A DNA stretch of 64,000 nt from Sipunculus nudus (taxonomy: Eukaryota > Annelida > Sipuncula > Golfingiida > Sipunculidae): contig CM049310.1 of the NCBI GenBank assembly GCA_026874595.1, positions 46,971,058 to 47,035,057 on the forward strand. The letters are read 5' to 3'. Made by a program: the position numbers and the translations under genes. The notes beneath the pieces were generated by a model. It saw only the letters and a program-made list of their open reading frames with translations, ran no database searches and had not been told where the DNA came from. Positions within the stretch are counted from its first letter, which is position 1, and every line of letters begins with the position of its first letter. Positions 13,375-23,913 of this stretch are shown one piece after another.

Positions 13375-14596
13375 AACAAGTGGCCCATGGGCCATGATGC
13401 TCAGCTGAATTTAACATAAAGTTGATGCATACATCAATTATTGATGTTAAGATGTGGTGAAAAACACTTGTTAAAGAACCTTGAACAATAGGTAGAATGA
13501 TTTCCAGGGTGTATAAAATCATGCTTTTTGTGCATAGTCCTTATAAAAATAGGTCAGAGTGACTGTATTACGGTTTTCAAGAAGAATATTTTGCAAGGAA
13601 CTCCTTAGATGCTATGAGTTGTGTCTATCTGACTAATAGGGTGATAAAACAGATTCTTGCACACAGCTCACATAATATAGGCCAAAGTGACTTTAGTTTG
13701 AGTTTCAAAGATGATTTTACATAAACCTCTATGGATTTTAATCAAATCTGTCTTAAAATGTGCACATATCAAGTTCTATCACATATCTGGCAGAATATAT
13801 GTCACTGTGGATTCTGACATTTCAAATGTCCATGGAGACTTTACAATAACCTCCCTTTACACTAAGAAAGACAATTCTAGATCCAACAGTTAAGATCTGT
13901 GTCCTGTGTGGTTTTCTGGGAGCTAAAAATAGGTGTTCGACTTCTAGCTCAGAGAATTTTGGTCACCATGACCTAATTGCAGGTACTGAAATCTATTTGC
14001 CCAAGACCTGTTTGAATTTGAGTTAAATGGATCAAGGTCCAAACATATTGTTTTTGGCTATCGGATTTTCACAGTGCTTAAATCCTATTTTTTCTATAGC
14101 TCCCAGAATATAGGTCATAGCGCCCTAATTTCAGGATTAAAAGAAGACTTGCCAAGGAGCTCCCTCTAGTGTCATTTTAGAAGGTTCTAGATCCAACAGC
14201 AAAGGTTTGGGCCCTGTCTGACTGTCAGGATGCTCAAAATAATTTTTTGTCCAGGAAGTCACAGAATATAGGTCAACATGATCAAATTTCAGGTTTCAAT
14301 GGAGATTGCCCAGAGAATTCCCCGGAAGTTATGTCAGAAGACTCTAGAGCTAACAGATACAATCTGTGCAATGTCTCACAGTGTGGGTGTTCAAAATTAT
14401 TTACTTTGGTGAGTTGTTCACAGAATGTAGGTCACCATGGTTTAATTTCATGTTTCCTTGGAGTTTAGCCCACAACTTCCCTGTGTTATGTTAGCCGATT
14501 CTGGGGCTAACAGATACAATTTGTGCCCTGTCTGATTCATTGGGTGTGCATTATCATATTTTTTGCCACTCATTCACAGAATATTGCTTATACTGT
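13375..14596. repeat. Composite dispersed repeat, copy B, left part
   Basis: It begins with GGCCCATGGGCC at about 13381, a variant of the palindrome at the start of copies A and C, followed by 'atgatgctcagc'. Degenerate units then repeat the phrases 'cacagaatataggtca', 'taatttcaggtttcca', 'ctccctgg', 'agattctag' and 'aacagatacaatttgtg'. The block is interrupted at 14596 by the LTR retrotransposon and resumes at 19122. Confidence 0.7.
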
Positions 14597-14757
14597 TGTG
14601 ACAGATATAGGCTGATGGGTGCTGCCACCTAACGGCACCTATGTACTCTAATATTTGTATACCGTCTTTAAGGTAATCATGCAATTCAGTTGGTTTCCGG
14701 TCATGCCTCCTGTTGTGTCTTTAGTCAAGTCTAGCTAAGTGACCATAAGCTGTTACA
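14597..14757 (+). repeat. 5' LTR of the Ty3/gypsy element
   Basis: It is 161 bp and starts TGTGACAG and ends CTGTTACA, which form a short terminal inverted repeat of the kind cut by integrase. It is preceded by the target duplication ACTGT. It matches the 3' LTR except for about seven substitutions. Confidence 0.95.
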
Positions 14758-14776
14758 TGGTGTCAGAGAAGGATGG
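14758..14776 (+). other. Primer-binding site
   Basis: The sequence directly after the 5' LTR begins TGGTGTCAG. Its TGG complements the CCA tail of a tRNA, and the first nine bases fit the 3' end of leucine tRNAs. This is the usual place where minus-strand cDNA synthesis is primed. Confidence 0.8.
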
Positions 14777-14862
14777 AAGGCTTAAAACCCCCACCCAATA
14801 TGTCTTTCTCTGGAGGCAACCTCGCAGAGGCCTGGGGACGCTGGGAGCATCAGTTTCAGCAC
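14773..14862 (+). pseudogene. gag, N-terminal fragment (split by hAT insertion)
   Basis: The ATG at 14773 opens a frame reading MEGLKPPPNMSFSGG and then a W..W-type segment (AWGRWEHQF), typical of the start of Gag in animal Ty3/gypsy elements. Gag is the structural protein of the cytoplasmic particle. The frame reaches the hAT insertion at 14863. Because the duplicated 8 bp end on a codon boundary on both sides, the reading frame resumes in the same phase at 16319. Confidence 0.8.
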
Positions 14863-16078
14863 CAGACCATGGAGCCGCCGCCGAATTGCGTGTTGCGCCA
14901 GCCGCCGCCGTTTATTTTATAAGCAAGCCGCCACCGATAGTTTTCTTGAGCCGCCAAATATTGCGCCAGCCGCTGCCAATTATTAAACACCGGCTCAGCC
15001 GCCGGTGAAATACTGATCAGCTGATGAAAAAAAAGGATATTGCTTGCATACTTCAGCTTGTAAATAGTTACTACAGTAACATGTTAACACGAACCCGTCT
15101 CCAGCAGATTTCACCGGGCTGCATGGCTTCGCAATGAGAATGCATGATTAATTTTGTGGAAGGTGTAAGTCATGTGAGACAGTTAACAAGGTTCCCGCAA
15201 GCCCCTTTTTTCAGACCGGATAACTGGCATATTCCCCATTTGATCAAGGGCGTTTCTCTAACCCCGGTTGCTCAGAAATGAAGAGAAAAAGTGCCAGAAC
15301 CCAGATCATTCCCAAGTTTATTGAATCAGATACTGATGCTTGGTCATTTAAAGTTATTGAGGTCGATGTGCAATATTTAAAAAAAATGATATACCGTCGG
15401 TTAACATTCAGGATTAAATGAACGAAAACCATAGGGAAAAGCTGTTATATCTATGGAAAAAATATGCATGCATTTTTGTTATCATTGTTTCCAGCCAATA
15501 TTAAGCCATTTTAGTGTATGTATAACCGTGAAACGATGTCAACAGCCAGTGACCGCTCATAACTACCACATATTATAATCATGCTACAAATGTCATTCGC
15601 GTAAACACCTATGGATAAATATCATAAAATCCTTGAGCGGAAACTAAACTTTTAAGCGAGTCTGATTGGTTTTCAATTTGAAGTTAAAACGCAAGACCAA
15701 ATCAGGCTGACACCTGCGAAAATTCATGACAGAATTCCTGTTTTAATTTAGACACGTGACAAATTACGTATACAATTGCGACCGGGAAAGTTCAGCTCAG
15801 GAAAAAAAAAAAATGTCGATCTCAGTCTAGGCCTAATGGAATCAGGGATTTCGTGTTTGTGGCAGTGAGTTGGTCTGTTTACATTACATCAAGTAAGAAT
15901 TCACAATGTGTTTTAAGTAATCAAATATTTATGATTATTATAAAAAATCTTTGGCTGGCATTCGATTTTGTACGATTATGTCACCTCTCTCCCTCCTCAA
16001 ATGACAGATTATTACCAAATATTACCAAATGTTTTGATTTATTAAGAGACATTCACGGGTGAAGCATGACTTTTTGTA

Positions 16079-16122
<44 letters not shown>

Positions 16123-16310
16123 ACATATAAATATTATTGCAATAGACTGAGACGACATTTTGTTCATTAAATATTTGCTGATCTTTACGGCTCAGCTGGC
16201 TATAGCCAGCCACAACGTTGTCCACTCAGCCATCATCATTTTTCTTAGACCTGAGCCGGCTAGCCAGTCATTTTTTCTTCAAGCCAGCCGATTTACAGGT
16301 CAACGGTCTG
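14863..16310. mobile_element. Non-autonomous hAT-type DNA transposon nested in gag
   Basis: The 1448-bp insertion is flanked by the 8-bp direct repeat TTCAGCAC (14855-14862 and 16311-16318), which fits the hAT target pattern nTnnnnAn. Both ends start CAGACC when read inward, as hAT termini start with CAG. Subterminal regions are rich in GCCGCC (left) and AGCCGGC/CAGCC (right) motifs, like transposase-binding arrays. There is no transposase frame; the longest frames are short and meaningless. A (TA)n tract lies at 16082-16117. Confidence 0.88.
16082..16117. repeat. (TA)n microsatellite inside the hAT element
   Basis: An uninterrupted TA run of about 36 bases. It creates alternating Y-I peptides in translation that are not real genes. 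Confidence 0.9.
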
Positions 16311-16318
16311 TTCAGCAC

Positions 16319-16492
16319 TATTACGATGCGGCAGAGCTCAGCAACAAGAGCGGTAAGACCATTGTCGCCATTTTATTGCATTGCACGGGTCTCAAAGCCC
16401 AGGACATTTATAAGAACTTTACCTTCGCTGAGAACGAAAGTTCGAGTGATTATAGCTGTGTCCTTCAGAAATTCAAAGCCTATTGGAGCCCA
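16319..16492 (+). pseudogene. gag, second fragment, ending at an internal deletion junction
   Basis: The frame continues Gag after the hAT element: YYDAAELSNKSGKT, then VAILLHCTGLKAQDIYKNF and DYSCVLQKFKAYWSP, the helical core expected in Gag of this group. It then runs abruptly into reverse transcriptase sequence near 16485-16492, out of frame, and stops at 16508-16510. The rest of Gag, its nucleocapsid region, the protease and the start of reverse transcriptase are deleted. Confidence 0.8.
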
Positions 16493-17426
16493 GATGCCCT
16501 TCGGCATTAGTTCAGCAAGTGAGGTGATGCAAAAATGCAATGAAGAGACATTTGGTGATATAGAAGGTGTACATGTGATAGCTGATGACATGATAATTGC
16601 AGCATCTGATGAGGCTGAGCAGGATGCAGTCCTGTGCAACGTACTAGACAGAGCGCGAGCAAAAGGCGTTCGTTTCAACAAGGACAAGATTCAGTACAAA
16701 ATAAGTGAAGTTGAATACATGGGAAACATTGTCTCGGCTAGTGGTCTCAAACCAAGTCCACTCAAAATACAAGCAATTCTAGAAATGCCCAGCCCAACAG
16801 ATGTACAGTCACTTCAGCCCCTTCTGGGCATGATTAAATATCTCTCGCAGTACATTCCAAATGAATCTGCCATCTCAGCTTCACTCAGAGAGTTGTTGAA
16901 AAAAGATGCTATGTGGTGTTGGCAACCTGAGCATGAGCAAGCACTAAATCACTTGAAGCAAATTCTCACAAGCAAGCTAGTACTAGCTTACTATGACATC
17001 ACAAAACCAGTTACCATTCAGTGTGATGCATCACAACATGGACTCGGAGCATGTCTTATGCAACAAGGCAAACCAGTCGCATACGGTTCAAGGTCATTAT
17101 CGTCAGCTGAAACCAATTACACTCAGATTGAGAAGGAAATGTTTGCCATTTGCTTCACGTGCAACAAGTTCAACCAGTACATCTGTGGTAAGGAAACCAT
17201 ACAAGTACACACAGACCACAAGCCTCTAGAAAGTATTCTAAAGAAGCCACTCTGTAAGGCGCCGCCAAGACTTCAATGCATGATGATACGCTTACAGCCA
17301 TATGACCTCAGAGTTAATTATGTGCCAGGCAAGAACATGTATGTGGCTGACACGTTATCGCGTGCATTCATTAAAGGCACACCAGACACAATTCTTGAGG
17401 AAAAAAAAAACAATGGCTGTTCATGA
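16493..17426 (+). pseudogene. pol: C-terminal reverse transcriptase and RNase H
   Basis: The first recognisable segment is MPFGISSAS, the conserved motif ahead of the catalytic site. It is followed by VIADDMII, in which both catalytic aspartates of the YXDD box are kept while the first position is I. Then come KVRFNKDK-type and YMGNIVSASGLKPSP connection motifs. RNase H follows, with TIQCDASQHGLGACL, PVAYGSRSLSSAETNY, IEKE and HTDHKPLE. The palm and fingers upstream of MPFGI are missing. The frame ends at 17426 after an A10 run at about 17401, where a length change has shifted the frame. Confidence 0.9.
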
Positions 17427-17835
17427 GCTTATAGCAAATGCCCCCATAAGTGCAGTGAAATTTGCAGAGCTTGCTGGAGCAACAGAGAAAGACACTGCTT
17501 TAAAGCTTGTGAAAGAATATATTGTCACAGGCTGGCCAAGGACAAAGAAAAAAGTGAACGCTAATGCACAAATTTACTGGAACATCAGAGATGAGTCGCA
17601 CATTGCTGATGGTGTTATATTCAAAGGAGACCAAGCAGTCATACCAAAGTCATTACAACCAGCTATGTTGCAGCTCATACATGAAGGTCATTTTGGTGAA
17701 GAAAAGTGCAAAGCTAGAGCTCGAATGGTCATGTACTGGCCAAGGATGGCAAGTGACATAGAGAATACGGTAACCGGATGTCAGATATGCCTTAAGTTTA
17801 GCAGGGCTACCCAGAGAGCCAATGATCCCTCATGA
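17405..17835 (+). pseudogene. pol: linker and integrase zinc finger
   Basis: After the poly-A frameshift the next frame carries the HHCC integrase zinc finger: HEGHFGEEKCKARAR, then YWPRMASDIE and CQIC. This finger precedes the catalytic core in Ty3/gypsy integrases. A further frame change near 17825 separates it from the core. Confidence 0.88.
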
Positions 17836-18300
17836 TTTTCCAGATACCCTGTTCATGAAAGTCGGCATGGACATAATGACTTACAAAGACAATGACTACT
17901 TAGTGGTAGTGGATTACTACTCTAAATACCCAGAAATCTGTCAGCTTTTAGACAAAACTGCAAAATCAGTCGTACAGCACTCAAAGAACATTTTCACACG
18001 CCATGGCATTCCGCAGGAAGTTGTCGGTGACAACATGCCATTTGCCAGTAAGGACTTTCTTGAGTTTTCACAGCAGTGGGGTTTTCAGTAACAACATCAA
18101 GCCCTCGCTACCCACAGTCCAATGGACAAGCCGAAAGAACAATCCTAACATCAAAAACATCTTTAAAAAGGCAGATGAAGACAATCCTGATCCTCAGTTA
18201 GCAATCTTGGAGTACCGTAACAGCCCTATTAGGTTTGCAATACACTCCATCTCAGTTACTGATGAGTAGACTGCTCCGCTCCAAGTTACCAACCACACAA
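17836..18300 (+). pseudogene. pol: integrase catalytic core, frameshifted
   Basis: The core contains the first acidic residue in KVGMDIMTYKD, then YLVVVDYYSKYPE, and the second in VVGDNMPFASKDF. The expected DNGP is DNMP, so the aspartate is kept but the glycine is changed. A frameshift at about 18088 leads to SPRYPQSNGQAERT, which supplies the glutamate of the D,D-35-E triad. Another shift follows near 18235. All three acidic residues survive, but no single frame encodes the core. Confidence 0.87.
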
Positions 18301-18800
18301 TCCTTGCTAAAACCTCGTGCAATTAGAGCACAGACAAAGCTGTGTGAGAGGCAGAAATGGCAAAAAGGTACTATGACAAAGGAACAAAACCTCTTCGTGC
18401 TCTCAAGAAGGGTGATAGTGTGGTAGTCCGTCAAAAGAAAACATGGCAACCAGCAGTGGTTCGGTCACAACACAAGCAGCCACGATTATATGTTGTACAG
18501 AGTGCCAATGGTCCAATTAGACGAAACCGCAGACACCTGATAAAGTGCACTGAACAACCATCACCTTCGCCGCAAATGTTCGGTGAGATTCTTGATGAGA
18601 TACCAACAGGGCCATGGCAGGTGGTCACCTGCAGCAACCACACCAAGAACCACCTGAAATGCAGGAACAACTGGCCCAGAGACAACAGTTAGAGGCTGAT
18701 GCGACTAACCAAAACCCGCAGGCGGGTGGTGTGTTGCAGCGGTCAAGGGGTGGTCGATTAATTCGACGCCCAGGACACTTTAAAGACTTTGTTACTGAAT
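18301..18800 (+). pseudogene. pol: integrase C-terminal tail
   Basis: The frame from about 18357 reads RYYDKGTKPLRALKKGDSVV, then PRLYVVQSANGPIRRNRRHL, the basic tail found at the end of Ty3/gypsy integrases that have a GPY/F-like module. A second frame continues to about 18800. About 160 bp of non-coding sequence separates it from the polypurine tract. Confidence 0.8.
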
Positions 18801-18949
18801 AATATAAAATCCGGAAAAATATTTAAGTTTGACAGTTCAGTTTGAAACATCTGAATTAGAATCAAAATAAGCGTGAGTAACACAACAGTGACACTTTATT
18901 CATTTAATGATAATATTTTTATATGGTTACTATCCCGGGTTAACAGCTT

Positions 18950-18960
18950 AAGAAGGGGGA
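18950..18960 (+). other. Polypurine tract
   Basis: AAGAAGGGGGA abuts the 3' LTR. It is the RNase H-resistant primer for plus-strand synthesis in LTR retrotransposons. Confidence 0.88.
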
Positions 18961-19121
18961 TGTGACAGATATAGGCTGATGGGTGCTGCCACCTAACGGC
19001 ACCTACGTAATCTAATAATTGTATACCGTCTTTACGGTAATCATGCAATACAGTTGGTTTCCGGTCATGCCTCGTGTTGTGTCTTTAGTCAATTCTAGCT
19101 AAGTGACCATAAGCTGTTACA
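18961..19121 (+). repeat. 3' LTR of the Ty3/gypsy element
   Basis: 161 bp, TGTGACAG...CTGTTACA, followed by the target duplication ACTGT at 19122-19126. It differs from the 5' LTR at about seven positions. Confidence 0.95.
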
Positions 19122-20690
19122 ACTGTTACTTAGCTAGTTTCAGATTTCAAGGAGATAACCCCAGAACCTCCCTGGATGTTGTATTAAAACATTCCAGGCT
19201 GGACAGAAACAATTTGTGCCAATCTGACTTGCATGGTGCAAAAATCATGTTTTTGTCCTATAGCTCACAGAATATAGGTCACAGTGACCTTATTTCATGT
19301 TTTCATGGACAATTGCCCAGAACTTCCCTGAATATGACATTAGATGATCCTAGACCAAATGGGTACGATTAATTTAATGTCCCATCTGACTCTCTCGGTA
19401 CTCAAAATCATGTTTTAGGCCAACAGCTCACAGAATATAGGTCACAATGATGATGACCTAATTTCAGGTTTCCAAGGTGACATGCCAATGACCTCCTTAG
19501 ATGTTATGTTAGAAGATGGTAGGGCTAACAGATACAATTTGTGAAATGTCTGACTCCCTGGGTGTTCAAAATCATTTATTTTGGTGAGTATAGCCCACAG
19601 AATGTAGGTCACCATGGTCTAATTTCAAGTTTTCATGGAATTTAGCCCAAGGCTTCCCTGGAAGTTATGTTGGAAGATTCTCCGGCTAACAGATACAATT
19701 TGTGCCCTGTCTGACTCATTGGTGCTCATAATCATATTTTTGGCCAGTCACTCACAGAATATTGCTCACTGTGACTCAAATAACCCCAGAACCTCCCTGG
19801 ATGTTGCATTAGAAAATTCAAGGCCTAACAGAAACAATTTGTGCCCATCTGACTTACATGGTGCAAAAATCATGATGTTTTTGTCCTTTAGCTCACAGAA
19901 TATAGGTCACAGTGACCTGATTTCATGTTTTCAAGGACAATTGCCCAGGACATCCCTGAATATGCTATTGACCTCCCGAGATGTTATGTTAAAAGATTCT
20001 AGGCCTAACAGATCCAATTTGTGAAATGTCTGACTGTCTGGGGTGTTCAAATTCATTTGTTTTGGCAAGTAACTCACAGAATGTAGGTCACAATGGTCTA
20101 ATTTCATGTTTCCATGGACATTAGCCCAAGACTTCCCAGGATGGATTCTAGGGCTAACAGATGCAATTTGTGCCCTGTCTAACTAATTTGGTGCTCATAA
20201 TCATATTTTTGGCCAGATGCTCACATAATACAGGTCACCATGACCTAATTTAAGGTTTCCAAGAGATATGCCAATGACCTTCCTGGATGTAGAGTAAAAA
20301 GCTTTAAGGTCTAACAATAAAGGTTTGTGCCCTGTTAACACATGGACTGCTTTATTTGAAAAGCATTAAATTTATATAAAATAAAGATGGTGCCACCAGT
20401 CTTCAGAAACAGATGAAAATGTCCATGATCAGTATGCATGGAAATGATCATGGCAATCATTGAATCAGTTATTCAGATCCCAGAACTTTTGTATCAAATT
20501 TTTAATTATTCTGGAGTGCCAAACAAGCCCTTTAACTCAATGGATATAGGTCACAGTGACATAATTTAGGGTGTCCAGAGATTTGTCAAGGACCTCCCTG
20601 GACATTTAGTCAAAAGGTTATAGATCCAATGGTTACGATTTGTGCCCTGTTCAGTCAGCTGAGCTAAAAAATTATCAATCTATCCACTTC
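19122..20690. repeat. Composite dispersed repeat, copy B, right part
   Basis: The sequence continues the array interrupted at 14596. Units with 'ctcacagaatataggtca', 'catgttttcatgga', 'aacttccctg', 'aggcctaacag' and 'caatttgtgccc' recur with a period of roughly 170 bp. The right part has the 'ggtgccaccag', 'catgatcag' and 'cttttgtatcaaat' phrases also seen in copies A and C. It fades out after 'acgatttgtgccctgttcag' near 20650. Confidence 0.7.
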
Positions 20691-22164
20691 TTTAGTTATA
20701 ACCTTTGTTCTAATTTTACCTACAATAAAACCTGTATTAAAAAGAATAACAGAATTGTTGGTGGTGATAAATATTGGTAAGTTTAAAAGAAAAAGCATTC
20801 CAGATCAAATATCGAACCAAATTTCAGAACACTTTAATTTATGTAGCCAACAAATAACATTACACAGTATGAATGCATGATGGCAGCAATGCTGGCCTTG
20901 ACCACTGATAGTTGTTACAGACCAGTTTTGTCCAGATGTACAAGTGGTAAGGGCTTGACATTAACTTATGAACGTACTCACCCAGTCGGGCAAGTAACAT
21001 CTCGAATTTACCTGCCCCTACAGACATGAATTTATAAGTGTCCTTCAAAAGTCAGTCATCACAGCAATGAAGACATATTGAGTTCCACATGCATTTTTTG
21101 TAACAATAAACATGTTCAAATGTTTGTTTGCTAATAATATTTTTCTTTAAGCATTTCTACAGATACATGTAGAGGTAATTTAAGATCAAAAGCATTATTA
21201 ATAGGATTTCAGTTCTTCAAGAAAGAACATGGCTAACTGAAGATAAATTAAGATTAAGGCTTTTGAGTACAGGTTTATTCCGGATCCACTTTCCAAGTCA
21301 GGCAAGGAGGTGCTGATGTTTGGTTATCCTAACACCAGTCTCTAAAATTTTTACTTTTCCCGGGCATGAGGTTATCTGTTAATATCAGTTCTTGGTAAGT
21401 CAACCATTAGTAACATATACAAGCATGTAATTTCTTGGAAAATTTTAATTAAGAATGTCTGGCATGCTAATAATATAATATTATAGGTTCCTCCTGCCTG
21501 TAACATACTAATCTAAGCACTGTTCACTTAGAGGCTGTCATGTTTTTCAATCATGATATGTTTTTACTGGTACTACTAATATTAGATACACTCTTACATG
21601 TGTAACTAACTAAATGTCCTAAAACAATGTAATATTGATTTTATACAAGATCTTTACTCCGTCACAATATATACAGAATATCTTCTTAAAAAATTCTGAC
21701 CATTTTTGTCCTGGCCTTTTATTTAGCACATCCACTTAGTCTTCTAGTGAATATTCTTGGGTTATCAGGTACACATTTGAGGTGCACAAGGCAACTGGCT
21801 GAGATATAAAAACATACTGGGTTTTCTAGGAAAAGCATCAAAGCTTTAACTACTTTTGTTTGACCTACTTTTAATGATCTACAATCTGATATTCTGCCAT
21901 ATTTTCTAGTTATACATCTTAAATAAGCTTTTGATAATCTTTTTTGTACCAAACAAATTGTGGTTCCTGCTTGGGAGACGGCACTGAACATTTTTTAATT
22001 GATCCACGGCCTCCAGGTGGTTATGTCTGTGGGGATAAGGATGAAGTGTTCTATAAGATATGAGTGATACAATATATTTAAAACATGAACATTGTATGTT
22101 CTTCAAATGAAATCACAAATAAGACAGAAAATTCTGATATTACATAGATGAATCTGATACTTAT

Positions 22165-22168
<4 letters not shown>
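20691..22168. other. Non-genic stretch
   Basis: AT-rich sequence with short open frames only. No splice-consistent exon, RNA gene or clear repeat is recognised. Confidence 0.5.

Positions 22169-22169
<1 letters not shown>

Positions 22170-22206
<37 letters not shown>
22170..22206. repeat. (TA)n microsatellite
   Basis: A TA run of about 37 bases that directly precedes the palindrome starting at 22211. Confidence 0.9.
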
Positions 22207-22210
<4 letters not shown>

Positions 22211-22211
<1 letters not shown>

Positions 22212-22375
22212 TTAATGTTCAGTTAGTTTGGCTTCATCCTTTGGTACTAGAGTACTGTTTCATGGGAGCAATCTTGTGGTTGCTCTCACCTGATGAGTGA
22301 GAACAACCTCAACATTGCTCCCACGAAACAATTCTGTAGTACCAACAGATGAAGTCAAACTAACTGAACATTAAT
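22211..22375. repeat. Long near-palindrome (foldback element)
   Basis: A 165-bp inverted repeat has arms of about 80 bp and almost no spacer (centre near 22293, CACCTGATGAGTGAG). Each arm, read inward, begins ATTAATGTTCAGTTAGTTTG, then has a TTCATC segment, then TTGGTACTA and GGGAGCAAT. The arms differ at a minority of positions. It has no coding capacity. It could be a foldback MITE or a relic of a palindromic insertion. Confidence 0.9.
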
Positions 22376-23118
22376 TTATTATAAACGCTCCCATATGGTA
22401 GAGTACTATCACCTGGATGTATTGAATTCATGTTTTATGAACAATTCAAATTATTTATATATATGTACATATACCTTAATCCTCAGACAAAAGACTAAGG
22501 ATCTAATAATTAAAAATAAAATTTAAAAAATACAATGCTTCATCTTGTATTTTGTATGCATGCCAAAACAATGCCTGACTCACTGCGGTAAATAATGCAC
22601 ATAAATCACTTCATTAATTAAAAAAAAGTTGTTTCAGCTTTTGTCACAGTGACAACACTTCACATTCATGTACGTATTAATTACTAAGTATATAATAAAT
22701 ACAGCAAGCATGCAACAAATGCAGACAACATGTGCTTACTAGCGACGGTACAGCTTCTCTGTGACACGCTGGTACGTTGACTGCCTGTGCTGGCACATCA
22801 GCTACATAACAGCAACAGTTGTGCTGGTTGCTATGGCAACAGATGGATGCTGCGGGAAGGCAGGTGAATGGCAGGCAACTTGTGCTTTCATGCACTGCTG
22901 ATTGCACAGTTCGTTAATAATGATTTATGGTTTTGTGTTTATCTTTGTTTTTGTTACGCTCATTTTGTATGACTCAACCCTGGGGATTGTTAATAAAGCA
23001 AAATATGAAAGGAGAGACTGCATATAGCAATTAACACTATCTTGTGTCAAAAAATTAAGATATGCAACTCATCAAATCATAAGATTACATGTTCTTCTTG
23101 TATTAAATCATTTGAGTA
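22376..23118. other. Non-genic stretch
   Basis: No gene or clear repeat. A minus-strand open frame at 22677-22907 is cysteine-rich but has no recognisable family, splice signal or signal peptide. Confidence 0.45.
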
Positions 23119-23830
23119 ATTATGCTCTGAGGCTCAGTCAAAGCCTAATATTCAAGCATTATAGTATGGGGATGAGGCTCAGTCAAAGCCTGGTGTTCAA
23201 GCATTATAGTAATGTGATGAGGCTTAGTCATAGCCTTGTGTTTAATCATTAAAGTAGTGCTCTAAGGCTCAGTCATAGCCTGTTGTTTATCATTATAGTA
23301 ATGCTCTGAGACTCAGTCATGATGGCCTTGTGTTCAATCATTATAGTAATACTCTAAGGCTCATGCAGTCATAGCCTGATGTTGAATCATTATAGTAATG
23401 CAATGAGGCTCAGTCATAGCCTTGTGATTAATCATTATAGTAATGCTCTGGGGCTCAGTCATAGCATGTTGGCTCAGTCATAGCCTGGTGTTTATGCAAT
23501 GCCTTGTGTTCAAGCATTATAGCAATGCTCTGAGGCTCAGTTAAAGCCTGGTGTTCAAGCATTATAGTAATGGGCTGAGTCTCAGTCAAAGCCTGATGTT
23601 CAAGCATTATAGTAATGGGCTGAGGCTCAGTCAAAGCCTGGTGTTCAAGCATTATAGTAATGCTCTGAGGCTCAGTTAAAGCCTGGTGTTCAAGCATTAT
23701 AGTAATGGGCTGAGGCCCAGTCAAAGCCTGGTGTTCAAGCATTGTAGTAATGTGATGAGGCTCAGACTCAAAGCCTGGTGTTCAGGCATCATAGTAAGGC
23801 CCTGAGACGTAGTCATGCCCTGTTGTTCTT
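23119..23830. repeat. 45-bp minisatellite
   Basis: About 15 tandem units follow 'gaggctcagtcaaagcctgg' then 'tgttcaagcattatagtaat' then 'gctct'. The outer units are degenerate, while those at 23510-23745 are nearly identical. On the minus strand the conserved part is open for 95 codons and reads as a 15-residue repeat (IMLEHQALTEPQPIT). That frame ends in the degenerate flanks. Confidence 0.85.
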
Positions 23831-23913
23831 GCATTAAAGTGACAGCCTGGTGTTCACATATAATAGTATTGGTAATTTCTCCAAAATGTTGCATAAGGCT
23901 GGGTTAGTAGCAC

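Larger units (their letters stand above)
14597..19121 (+). mobile_element. Ty3/gypsy-type LTR retrotransposon, internally deleted and carrying a nested hAT insertion
   Basis: This is a complete integration unit of 4525 bp. It has 161-bp direct LTRs, a 5-bp target duplication ACTGT (14592-14596 and 19122-19126), a primer-binding site after the 5' LTR and a polypurine tract before the 3' LTR. The order gag, reverse transcriptase, RNase H, zinc finger, integrase identifies the Ty3/gypsy group. Protease and the N-terminal reverse transcriptase are absent. Pol has several frameshifts, and gag is split by a hAT element. No envelope-like gene is seen. The LTRs differ at about 7 of 161 positions, so the insertion is not fresh. 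The copy cannot be autonomous. Confidence 0.93.

Noticed and set aside
14739-15008. Plus-strand frame rich in alanine and proline after the 5' LTR
   Set aside because: It is in a different frame from gag and crosses the hAT border, so it is a chance frame driven by GCCGCC motifs.
22677-22907. Cysteine-rich peptide gene on the minus strand
   Set aside because: Cysteines show no regular spacing and there is no clear signal peptide or splice signal.
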